From Gari tellinella (taxonomy: Eukaryota; Mollusca; Bivalvia; Cardiida; Psammobiidae): DNA of 64,000 bases. A model generated the notes under the pieces. That model made no database searches. It was not told the origin of the DNA and was given only the letters and a program-made list of their open reading frames with translations. The position numbers and the translations under genes were made by a program. The DNA is taken from positions 34,861,246-34,925,245 of the forward strand of contig OV277866.1 in the NCBI GenBank assembly GCA_922989275.2. Direction: 5' to 3'. Positions 43,075 to 53,083 of the stretch are shown here, in pieces. How positions within the stretch are numbered: the stretch's first letter is position 1; every line of letters begins with the position of its first letter.

Positions 43075-43670
43075 CTACCTTTACTTAGCACCAACTAACA
43101 GCAATTATCATCATTATTATTATTACTACTACTACCAGTGAGCATTTCAGATCATCTCGTCACTACTATTACATGCAAACAGCAATTGGAGTTTAGATTT
43201 GAATCATCATTTGAAATTTTATTGCTGCCCCTACTTGTCCTAACAGCAATTATCATCATCATTACCATTACTGCTACTACATCCAGCAAACAGTTATTAT
43301 AGGCTTATACTTGAATTAGTTTTGGAACATTCTTGTATTGATTTACTTAATATGGCTACCGTTTGACAACAAATATCATCATTAATGCTGCTACTACTAC
43401 TACAGATAAACAACTTTAGTCATAATTGTTACTACTACTACCGCTACCGGTTGATAACAGTTCTTATCAGTATGCGTCTTGTTTGGCTAATTTGCTACTA
43501 CTACTTGCAATCAGCTACTATTATTATCATTTTTTTTTAAATCAGTGATCGCTTAGGTGAATTAAAAATCTTAATTAATCATTTCAGTTTAAAAAAAACA
43601 AAAAAACTGTTGGATATTAAAAAAATTATTCATAGTAATTATTATTATTATTATTATTATTATTTCACTT
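43075..43670. repeat. TAC/ATT-rich microsatellite stretch in the leader
   Basis: Repeated TACTACTAC, ATCATCATT and TTATTATTATT tracts with AACAGCAATTATCATCATTA repeated at about 43097 and 43248. Confidence 0.7.
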
Positions 43671-44092
43671 TGACTTTAATTTACATAGGATATTTATACT
43701 TTGTCAATGTGTTAGGGATTCAACTTTCTTTTCAACATTTGCATTGAATTGAATTTAATTTACTTTTAGATAGGTCATTTAAACGTAAGAATTTGCTACT
43801 ACTGCTCTTTTAGACAATAATCATCATCAATATTTTACTTTGTCTTTATGTTGATATAATTACTTTAGGTATTTTAACAATAAAATTAGTTATTGAATTT
43901 GTTTGATTAATTACTTTAGGGTTTACATTTAAATACTTAGAAAATTATTTTGCTACTTATTACTACTATACTCTACTTAACAACATTTATCATTTGTAAC
44001 TCATTCTGACTTTGGAATTTGAAATTAGGATATCAGATATAATGCTAACTTAGATTTATTGAACTATTTGAGTTTGATTTTTGCCTTCATCA

Positions 44093-44498
44093 GTGAGCAC
44101 TGTTTCACATTTCAGTATTGCTCATGGACAGACTCAATTAAACCGAGTCTGCAATTTTCAGTATTTGCTTTGTTTTCTGTGCTTTCAAAGGACCTCCTCT
44201 TATTCAGATTTATATAATTCACAACAGCAGATGTTAAGTGCTTGTGTGGCGGCTGTAAAAAGTCGCCCCGTACTTCATTCTCAGTGTTGTTATTCATTCT
44301 GGTCCTTTGGAATCATTGATTTCAGCGCATTTACAGTTGGAAGTTGAATTCCGCTTAAGCCGGTGCTAGGGGGCGTGAGCACTGTTGCACATTTCAGTAT
44401 TGCTCATGAACAGACTCAATTAAACCGAGTCTGCAATTTTCAGTATTTGCTTTATTTTCTGTGCTTTCAAAGGACCTCCTCTTATTCAGATTTACTAT
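44093..44498 (+). repeat. Leader direct repeat: 124 bp x 2, 282 bp apart
   Basis: GTGAGCACTGTTTCACATTT ... GACCTCCTCTTATTCAG occurs at 44093-44216 and 44375-44498 with very few differences. CATTTCAG and GTATTTGCTT could act as splice signals, but nothing here shows that they do. Confidence 0.88.
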
Positions 44499-44927
44499 AT
44501 AATTTAAAAAAAAAATTTAATTGAAAATACTACTGTTAAGTTTAGTTGTAAATTTTCTTCATAAAACTAGTAATTTAGATAGGAATTAAATTACCCTAGG
44601 TCTTAAGATTATTTTTTTGTTACTATGAATTCTATTTTTCTTTTAGTGTAAATTTTAAAAAAAATCTGTTTGGTTAATTGAAACATTGAAATACTTGACA
44701 TTTGGTTATTTGTAAACTTCTACGACCAAGATTATCATCACCATTGTATAAAGTTTTTGCATTTATGCATTAATTCAGCAAATAAGTTAGAAGAAAAGTC
44801 ATCTATTGTTCAATTTTGATAACTTAATTAGATTAGTTGCGACAAGTTAGTCAAATATAAGTAGTTTAAGGTTGTTGGAATTTCATATCCTTTAATACAT
44901 ATTGGTATACAGTTATAAAGTAAAAAG

Positions 44928-46159
44928 ATGGCTGACCCAAAGGATTATAAGGTGACATTAGAGGATGTTAAACTCCTGACAGCTTTTAAAAGCCTACCTT
45001 CAGCATCACCAGTAGTCAAGACAGTACCAAAAATTGAAACCAGTGAGGATCTCCTTTCATTCATAAAACACACTGGACCTGAGTTAGCTTCTTTTACTGA
45101 AGATCCTGCAATTAAGATAGCAGCACCAAAATCCCATCATTACCCAAGGATTTCAACATTTTATGGAGAAAAAGGAAAAGGAGAGGTCAATTTCGAAACA
45201 TGGTTATATGAGGTTAACTGTCTAGCAGCTGAGAAGTCATTTGGAGATGACGCACTCCTTCTTGGATTAAGAAGATCCTGCAAAGGTGAAGCAGCTGATA
45301 TCTTAAGGAGATTAGGGTTTAAAGCAACACTGAAGGACATTTTAACAAAGTTTGAATCAACTTATGGAACAGTTGACACACCTGAGATGATTTTAAGGAA
45401 ATTTTATTCATGTCAGCAGGAACCAGAAGAAGACTTGTCCAAATTTGCCACACGACTCGAAGACTTATACTCACAAGCTCTCGAGTTGAAAGCCTTGGAT
45501 ACGAAGTCAGATCAGATACTGAAAAGTGTCTTCTTTCAGGGATTACATCCATCACTTAAACATATGGTTTCCTATAAGTTTGAAACCGTCGCAGATTATG
45601 ATCGATTTAAGGTTGAAGTCCGGAAGATTCAAAGTGACCTAGAAAAGGAACAATCACCAGGAACAAAGACCCAATGCAACTCTATTAATAAGAAACAAGA
45701 ACAATCTGATGTAGGAGAAGTTAAGGATCTGGTGAAGAAACTTTACGACAGGATAGATCAATTAGAAAAAGACAATGAACAACCTAGACAACAGTGCAAT
45801 CAACAAGTAATAGGTCAACCTTATAGAAGACAGAGTCCACAACAGTTTCAACAACAACAATATGGGCCACAGCAGTCACAGTCACAATATGGATCACAAC
45901 AGTCACAGCCTTTCCAACAACAAACTCAATACGGAGGTTTTTACCCACAATCAAGTTATGTTTTAGAGGAAACTGTGGAAATAGGGGATTTTCACAACGT
46001 TTTGCAAGAGGCAATCGACCATTTCGAGGTCAGGGAAGAGGTACTTTCAGCTATGAGCCTCGAAGACCATTTACAGCAAATCCAGTTTGCTACACATGCG
46101 GCGAAAGAGGTCATTTCGCACGAGGCTGTATAAATCAAACGAAGAAACAGGGAAACTAA
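44928..46159 (+). pseudogene. Retrotransposon gag, frameshifted before its zinc knuckle
   Basis: The frame opens with ATG in AAAGATGGCTGAC and runs 401 codons. Residues ~75-235 have the Ty3/Gypsy capsid pattern (FETWLYEVNCLAAEKSF, then the GLRRSCKGEAADILRRLG region, then FESTYG). A charged linker and a glutamine-rich stretch (~285-345) follow. The zinc knuckle CYTCGERGHFARGC (C-x2-C-x4-H-x4-C) is present at 46088-46129 but in another frame, with an RG-rich lead. The frame change falls near 45950-45980. The knuckle frame ends at a TAA at 46157-46159. Gag packages the element's RNA in cytoplasmic particles. Confidence 0.88.
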
Positions 46160-46162
46160 TCT

Positions 46163-46609
46163 GTGCCTCTATTACGGGTCAAAATACAGGCACTACAATT
46201 AGTTGGAGAAACAACTGAAACAAAGATTGTCATAAACAACATAGATGCTATAGCTCTTTGTGATACAGGATCATGCATTTCGACTATATCAGAAAAATTC
46301 TATAAAGAAAACTTAGCTAACCAAGAACTGAAACCTTTAGATAGCATTTTACATGTTGAGTGTGCAGATGGTCAAAGTTTACCGTACACTGGATACATTG
46401 AAGCATCATTAAAAGCGGAAGGAATTCCAGATTCAACAAGTTTGCCATGTCTTTTCTTGGTAGTTCCAGATACAAATTACAATGCAAAAACACCTGTTTT
46501 GTTAGGTACAAATATTTTGTCAGAATTAATGAACGACTGCAAAGAGAGACTAGGTGAGCATTACTTGCAGAAAGCTGGCTTACACACGCCATGGTTTTTA
46601 GCATTTTAG
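46163..46609 (+). pseudogene. Retrotransposon aspartic protease
   Basis: This frame is the same as the zinc-knuckle frame and is separated from it by the single TAA. ALCDTGSCIST holds the catalytic DTG, and LLGTNIL is the second conserved protease motif. The enzyme would cut Gag and Pol during particle maturation. The frame is cut at its end by an 8-base tandem duplication (TTAGCATT twice, about 46596-46611), after which the protein continues in another frame to 46887. Confidence 0.85.
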
Positions 46610-46887
46610 CATTTAGATGCATTACTGTTAGGGAGAAAGAATTAAAAAGGAACAAAAACAGAATAGCCATACTCAGATCAGCGGAAAACAACAATGTATT
46701 GTTAGGTCCAAATCAATCGGTTACCTTAAGGTGCAGTAAAGATAAGGAATTAAATTACCATAACACTTGTGCACTTATTCAAGAAGCTGAGGACACCTCA
46801 CTTCCGGGTTATGTAGATGTAACTCCAACAGTCATTGCTTTGAAGAGTAATGAGAAAGAAACGTTTTTGTCAATGTTAGTAATCTAA
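46610..46887 (+). pseudogene. Protease-RT connector of pol
   Basis: A frame downstream of the 8-base duplication encodes a hydrophilic connector (EKELKRNKNRIAIL ... SLPGYVDVTP). A further one-base shift in or near ACGTTTTTG (46861-46869) moves the reading to the RT frame. Confidence 0.7.
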
Positions 46888-48107
46888 CAACAAACACTAT
46901 TAACATTTCACCTCGGTCTATTATAGCAGAGGTACAACCAGTTACAGTAGATGAAGAAGTACTGAACAAGATTGATTCTAAATCTTCGGATACAATATTC
47001 AGTGAAATCAACATTGGTCATGAATTTGACAAAGAAAAGGAAAACAAATTAAAAGATTTACTTAGGAAACACATAGACTTATTTTCGACTGGAGATACAG
47101 ATATAGGGACTTGTGATTTAATCAAACACAGAATAGATTTAGTAGATGAACTTCCTTTGAAGCAAAGACATCGGAGAATACCTCCTGCAATGGTAACAGA
47201 AGTCAGAAACCACTTGGAGCAACTGTTAGCTTGTTGAGTTATACGAAAGTCTAAATCGCCTTGGTCATCCAATATAGTTCTTGTTCGTAAGAAAAACGGC
47301 AAATTACGTATGTGCGTCGATTATAGGATGCTCAACAATCGCACAAGAAAGGATGCTTATGCTTTACCCAGAATTGATGAAATGTTTGATTGTCTGAATG
47401 GCGCGAAAATATTTTCAACAATGGATATGAAAAGTGGATATCATCAAGTACAAATGGAGGAAGAGCACAAAGAACGAACTGCTTTTACAGTAGGTCCGCT
47501 TGTTTTTTTTTAGTACAATCGCATGCCGTTCGGCTTATCAATAGTCCTGCGACCTATCAAAGGTTAATGGAAGAAATTCTTGGTGACCTAAACATGAAAA
47601 TCGGCGTTATTTACTTGGACGACTTGATAATTTTCGCTTCATCTTTTGAGGAGCATTTGGAACGTCTAGAAATCATTTTCAACAGGCTAAAAGAGCACAG
47701 AATAAAGCTTTCACATGACAAATGCAGTTTTTTGAAGAAGAGCATTAATTTTCTAGGTCATGTTGTAAGCGAAAATGGCATTGAAACAGATCCTGCAAAA
47801 ATTGAAAAGGTAAAGAACTATCCACGACCTTCCAATTCTGATGAACTTCGCTCATTTTTGGCTTTCACAGGATATTACAGAAAGTTTGTGAAAGATTTTG
47901 CGAAAATCACACGACCGTTGGCAGATTTGATACCAGCATCTTCATCAAAGAAAAAGAAAAAAGACACACCTTGGAAATGGAACGATGAACATGAAACAGC
48001 ATTCAATAAGCTTAAAAGTATTCTCATAAACCCACCAATTTTAGCATATCCGGATTTTAATTGTCCATTTGAATTGCACATCGATGCATCTTCCACAGCT
48101 TTAGGAG
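46863..48107 (+). pseudogene. Reverse transcriptase and start of RNase H
   Basis: RT motifs appear in order: VRKKNGKLRMCVDYRMLN, FSTMDMKSGYHQV (first catalytic D), IYLDDLIIF (YxDD box, near 47611-47640), HDKCSF and FLGHVVSENGI. The RNase H start ELHIDASSTALGAV follows. The lesions are a TGA at 47235-47237 just before VIRKSKSPW, a TAG at 47512-47514 before YNRMPFGL, a missing base near 47541, and another near 48107. Each is a single-base event. Confidence 0.92.
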
Positions 48108-49905
48108 CAGTTTATATCAAGAGCAAGAAAAGGAAAAGAAAGTTATTGCATATGCGAGCAGAAGCTTGTCAAAGACTGAAAGGAATTATTCAGCTTTTAA
48201 GAGAGAACTTTTGGCACTGAAATGGGCAGTTACCGAAAAGTTTTCAGACTACTTATTAGCAAATCATTTTGTGGTCTATACGGATAGCAATCCTTTAACA
48301 GACATACTTTCAACAGCTAAACTCGATGCAACGGGTCAACGATGGGTTGCAGCATTGAGCAATTACAATTTTGACATCAATTATCGCCCAGGTAGGAACA
48401 ATATTGATGCAGATTTTATGTCTCGACTTGCGGAACAACAGAATGTTAAAGTTGAGAATGTAAAAGTGAAAGTTGATGATGAAACGCTCAAAGCAATTTG
48501 TCACAGAATTCACAGTCCACCTTTTGTTGAGGTTTTGTCAACCAATTGTGTTGATATTTTAGATGCAACATCTTGTCCAGGACAGCCTATGGCACAAATT
48601 GAACTTCGTGAGTTAAGACAAGCTCAGAGAAGAGATCCTATTGTTGGTGTGTGGGTTAGAGCAGTCATAGATAAAACATATCCTGCTAAGGCAATCAAAT
48701 CACATTCAAAACACAGAACAATGGCAAGACATTTTGGTAAATTCAAAATTATTCGTGGATTGCTATACAGAGAAACTACAGACAATGAGAAAACAATAAA
48801 CCAGTTGGTACTTCCTGAGGTTTACAAAGATCAAGTTTTACAATGTTTGCATAACCATGTAGGTCATCCTGGGAAAGAAAGGACTACTTCATTGGTTCAA
48901 GAGAGATTTTATTGGCTTAGTTACACTGAAAATGTCGAACAGTGGGTAAATAGTTGTGATAGGTGTCTTAGGAGAAAATCAACAGCGACGAAAGCACCAC
49001 TTGTTAACATCTGTTCTTCATACCCTTTAGAATTAGTATGTATGGATTATCTCACTGTTGATCCATGCAAAGGTGGAGTTGGTAATATATTGGTTATAAC
49101 TGACCACTTTACCAAATACTCTGTTGCTGTGCCAACAAAGAATCAAACATCTAAGACAACAGCAGAAGCTTTGTTGGAAAACTTCATTCTACATTACGGA
49201 ATACCGTCTAAGTTTTTATCTGATCAAGGAGCAAATTTTGAATCGGATCTTATAAAAGAACTCTGTTCATTGATGAACATTGACAAAATACGTTCAACTG
49301 TTTATCATCCACAATGCAATGGACAAACAGAAAGGTTCAATCGTACCTTACTAGATATGTTAGGAACTTTGGAACTAGACAAACAAGCAGATTGGAAGAA
49401 GTATTTGTCAACCCTTACGTTTTCCTACAATGCCACGAAACATGCTTCAACACATTATTCTCCTTTCGAGTTAATGTTTGGTCGTACACCAAGACTTCCT
49501 ATTGATAATCTCTTTCAAATAGAACAAAGTGAATATCAGTGCACATCAGATTACATGATAGATTTAAGAAGCAGACTGCAACAATCTTTTGAAGTAGCCA
49601 AAAGATCATTGGATAAAGCAAGGAACAAACAAAAGAAATATTTTGACAAGAAAGCTAAAGCTAGTCAAATACAGATTGGTGACAAAGTGTTGGTACGGAT
49701 CTTAGCATTCAAAGGAAAACATAAGATATCTGACAAATATGAAGAAGAACCATGTGTTGTAATAGAACAACCAAATCCAGGCACACCTGTTTTCATTGTT
49801 AGAAACAAAGATGGTACAATTAAGCGTCTGCATCGGAATCATTTGCTTCCATTAGGGGCATGTGGAGATAGAAAAATTGAACCAGAAGCAAACCAAGATA
49901 ATTAA
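48108..49905 (+). CDS. RNase H remainder and integrase
   Basis: The open frame 48166-49905 is 579 codons. It starts without ATG because it continues pol. ERNYSAFKRELLALKWAV and FVVYTDSNPL carry RNase H acidic residues. The integrase HHCC zinc finger is HNHVGHPGKE ... CDRCLRRK. The catalytic triad is D294, D353 and E389 (MDYL, SDQGANF, NGQTERFN), giving the D,D35E spacing. The end (IQIGDKVLVR..RLHRNHLLPL) is a GPY/F-like C-terminal domain without a chromodomain. It inserts the cDNA into host DNA. This part has no internal stop. Confidence 0.95.
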
Positions 49906-50570
49906 GTAGAGAAAAATTTATTGAAGTCAATATAGAAAAGAAACCAGGAAATACAGGAATTAAACCAATTCCGAAACCTAGGAATCTTAACGGATTGAAG
50001 GACATTAATAGGTCTACAGTGTCAAAGACTGCTTTAGAGGAAGAAGAAAGCAGTAGCAGCAGTGATGAGAGTGACTATTATGTAGTGCGCTCGAAAATAG
50101 TGACCGGTCAGAAGAAAGATGAGGTACAAGTAGATACTAATGCAGTAAAAGTTGATGTTGCTTGGTCTGATCAACCAAGTGTAGTAAATGATGATGTTAT
50201 AGAAGCTTCAAGAGTTTCTGATCAATCATTTGAAGAAAACACTAAGATTACGGGAGCTTCAAAGGCCTCTGGAAAAGATGAAGAGGATACTGAGGAAACA
50301 GGAAATAAGAAGATAGATCTATTAGATACAGGAAATCAGACACATACTACAGACGTTAAGGAGGCAAAGCCGACTTCGAAAAAGCGGAAAACTAATCCGT
50401 CTTCACCAACGAGAAGATCGGGTCGGGAAAGAAGGCCACCAGTATGGTACAAGGACTTTCATATAGGACAACAGAGTGTACAAATTGATAATACTCAGTT
50501 GCAGAAGTTATTGGAAGTTCATACTGATAGTGCTATTCTAACAACCAAACTGTTGAATGTTTTATTGTAA
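49902..50570 (+). CDS. Acidic ATG-less frame after integrase (probable pol tail)
   Basis: The frame opens one base before the integrase stop, in a different frame, and runs about 222 codons to a TAA without any ATG. It is acidic and serine-rich (EEEESSSSSDESD near its first third) and has a basic block TSKKRKTNPSSPTRRSGRER followed by RPPVWYKDF. RR(S/T)xRxRRPPxxY-type tails are common at the C-terminus of Gypsy Pol proteins. I infer that it belongs to Pol and is reached by frameshifting or was cut off by an indel. An independent accessory protein is less likely given the missing start. Confidence 0.6.
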   Translation, partial: LSREKFIEVNIEKKPGNTGIKPIPKPRNLNGLKDINRSTVSKTALEEEESSSSSDESDYYVVRSKIVTGQKKDEVQVDTNAVKVDVAWSDQPSVVNDDVIEASRVSDQSFEENTKITGASKASGKDEEDTEETGNKKIDLLDTGNQTHTTDVKEAKPTSKKRKTNPSSPTRRSGRERRPPVWYKDFHIGQQSVQIDNTQLQKLLEVHTDSAILTTKLLNVLL

Positions 50571-51120
50571 TAGTAGTCAGATTTCAGCATTAGCCTGTAT
50601 ACTTCTTAACATGTCCTGACATAAGTAGTTTTTAGTTTTTAATGGCTAATGGTTAATGTTGATTTCTGAATATTATAACTTAAAACCAGTATTGTATGCA
50701 GTGTTTTTACTCTTTTGTACATATATGTTAATCATTTATGACAATAAACTACAAGTTTGTTGACAATATTGGTTATATTGGTTGTCTTATATACTTCCAT
50801 TGGACTAAACATTGTAAGGTAGCAATATTAGTCTGTTTGAACAGACATATTCTTTAAAAAAGAAAAAGTAACTTACAACTCATAGTTGTTACAAATTGGC
50901 ATTTCTTGCAAGATATAGTGTTTTGTGGGATTCGATGACATATGATTCTTGGAACAGGTGTATGTTTCAGGATTATTTGTTCATTCATGTTTTATCTTAT
51001 TGAGGGGTTAACTGGACTTCGGAACTAGTATTTGGGTTTGATGGCAATCGTTTTGTTTGTCATTACTTTGATTTCTTTGCCTGGGTACTTCAGACTTAAA
51101 AGTCGGGACGACTTTTCAGA
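50571..51120. other. Retrotransposon 3' untranslated region
   Basis: AT-rich sequence without an envelope-like frame, signal peptide or transmembrane gene that I can support. Confidence 0.6.
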
Positions 51121-51134
51121 AAGTGGGGGAGAAT
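51120..51134 (+). promoter_or_regulatory. Polypurine tract
   Basis: GAAAGTGGGGGAGAA ends exactly where the 3' LTR begins, as expected for plus-strand priming. Confidence 0.9.
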
Positions 51135-52154
51135 ATGATGATGACGGTTTTGGATCATTATTTATTCTATCGTATTTTTTCAAGTATTCCGGCTATTTCG
51201 TGCCGAGCTCAGGAATTAGCCTTACCTTTTTGGTTTATAATCAGAAACATGCGACAGATAATTCCTTTCTTGTACTAGAGTTTGAAGCGAGTAGTCAGGG
51301 CATTGGTTGTTTAAGAAGTTGGAGTTTGGGTGGTTAAAGTTATGTCGACTTGACGACTAACAATGTTAAAGGTATTTATTCTGCTGTATTACTGAAAAGG
51401 TTTTTTATTGAATTGGAATTGTTTTTAGACGTGTCGGTCGGTTTAGCGAGCTTGCGCGTTTTTAAAGGTGTTCGTCTGAAATTCTGTAATGGCGGCGTGG
51501 GTTTGTCACATGGTCAGAATAATCTTTTCGTTTCGGCTAACCATAGTTTCATCTTTACAGCAATAGAATACGACACGACGACACAGGACTGCAGATGAGA
51601 TACTTGAAGTAAAGGACGCCCTTGGTACCTTATACCTGGTAAGCAAATGTACACGAGGTTGAATATTACGGCGAGAAGGTTTGGACTTCACTGACTGATT
51701 CGTTAGCTCAGGCGCCAGTCTCGGTCAAGTCACAAGTTTGTCGCTATACTATTTCGTCTGCTTTGCACATGAAATTATAAAATGTATAATAAAGTAAGGA
51801 AAGTTCAGGCATATGGGAGAATGTTCATTTACTAGTGAAGAGAGATAGTTCCGGAGCCAGTAGCATTGTATTTCTTACAAACTGTATTTAACTATTATAT
51901 TTTGAGTGGTCACATACCATAAATCATTACTAAAGAATGCTTAAATTATATTATTTAAAATGAAAGCATTGAAAGCTCATATATATATTATAATGTGAAT
52001 TTCAGGGACAACATGCAATTATTACCCTGTACTTAATTATATATATGCTATTTCAGGGCAGGGTTGTCTTCCCCTGTTGTGTATCACCAAATAAAGGACG
52101 AACCTACGTTCCGGCTTGATTTAGTTGTTTACCCCCTAAGCAAGCATGGTTACA
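51135..52154 (+). repeat. 3' LTR
   Basis: Starts TATGATGATGACGG (the 5' LTR has TGTG) and ends CATGGTTACA. It matches 39958-40980 except for about 11 substitutions and a few single-base indels. TAAA follows as target duplication. Confidence 0.95.
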
Positions 52155-52799
52155 TAAAAATGAAATAAAAAACATATGCTTCATTCTTAGCTGTAAAACA
52201 TAAGAACCGAACTACTCGGCGTCCCATCTACATCCAAATCGCTAGTGTTAAACTATTATGAAAAGTAATTGGGTTTATTCAATCCTGTCAGTTTGGATCC
52301 TGATGCTATCAACATGGAAGGAATTATTATAATAAATATCAAACAGAAAGATTCTCGTTGAGACGCCGAGTCACTCAGAATTATGATCGAGATCCAAACT
52401 GTTTGAGTTTATATAATTTCTATAAGCGAGTTTAGATCCTGATGAGAGGCGTCTCATCTACAGAAAATGTTTTCAAAAATCGCATTACAAAATGAGTTTT
52501 ATTGCGAAAATGCATTTGTGTAGATCAATAAGATCCGAAATCTCCGCGTGAAACGGAAAACTGACGTAGCAATCGCAAAATCTCTAGTATAATCGTTTAT
52601 TAACGCGTTTAAACGGGGTAAAATCGTCAGACGTTAACCGTCCGTTAACCGTTCACTATGCGTTTCTTACGCATAGATTAACGCGTAAATGGGTAAGAAT
52701 AGCGTATTTACCACTGTAAACGGAGGTGATGTTTTGTTTACTGGATATACGAGTGACTGTGGATTAAAGGAAGTAACCCACTTTTTACTCGAGCTTATT

Positions 52800-53083
52800 A
52801 ATCATATCAAGGTCTCGTTATCTATCTCCCAGATCAGACGCCGCATTACGTCTGGTTTGGATTCAACGCTGTTGTCACTGTCATTATATTTATTGCATCG
52901 AAATGTCCACTTATAAGTAACTTTGAGAAAATACAGCAGACGACAATATTAAACAGACGATCTGGCAGCAGTAAAAATGTTAGATATATTTCTCGTGTTT
53001 AGGGAACTACGGCAAGGGTAAGGATGGGGTCGTTGTCGGTAGGGTTGTTGTTTGGAGGGTCGTTGTAGGTTGGGGGATCACAG
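52800..53083 (+). mobile_element. Family E MITE, eroded left end
   Basis: CCCAGATCAGACGCCGCATT / ACGTCTGGTTTGGATTCAAC, then CGAAATGTCCACTTATAAG, GGGTCGTTGTAGGTTGGGGG and ATCACAGTA. Confidence 0.65.

Larger units (their letters stand above)
39958..52154 (+). mobile_element. Ty3/Gypsy-type LTR retrotransposon, 12.2 kb, complete but with broken frames
   Basis: Two LTRs of 1023 and 1020 bp in direct orientation enclose a primer-binding site, a 3.9-kb leader, gag, protease, RT, RNase H, integrase and a polypurine tract. The target duplication TAAA is at 39954-39957 and 52155-52158. The order RT, RNase H, integrase places it in Ty3/Gypsy rather than Copia. By eye the LTRs differ at about 11 bases plus a few 1-base indels, roughly 1%, so the insertion is young. 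No envelope-like gene was recognised. Confidence 0.95.
39390..52718 (+). mobile_element. Family F element split by an LTR retrotransposon
   Basis: The left end TACACTGGTAAATACGCTAT lies at 39390 and the matching right end AGAATAGCGTATTTACCACT then GTA lies at 52699-52718. With the 12.2-kb insertion removed, the host element would be about 1.13 kb. Its arms contain several diverged hairpins (GGATCCTGATCAGATG, GGATCCAGATCAGATGCTGA) and ACGCGTTT-rich terminal regions like the 14205-14493 copy. Confidence 0.8.

Noticed and set aside
50571..51120. Envelope gene between integrase and 3' LTR
   Set aside because: No frame with a signal peptide, glycosylation sites or a membrane anchor is found; the region is too short and broken.
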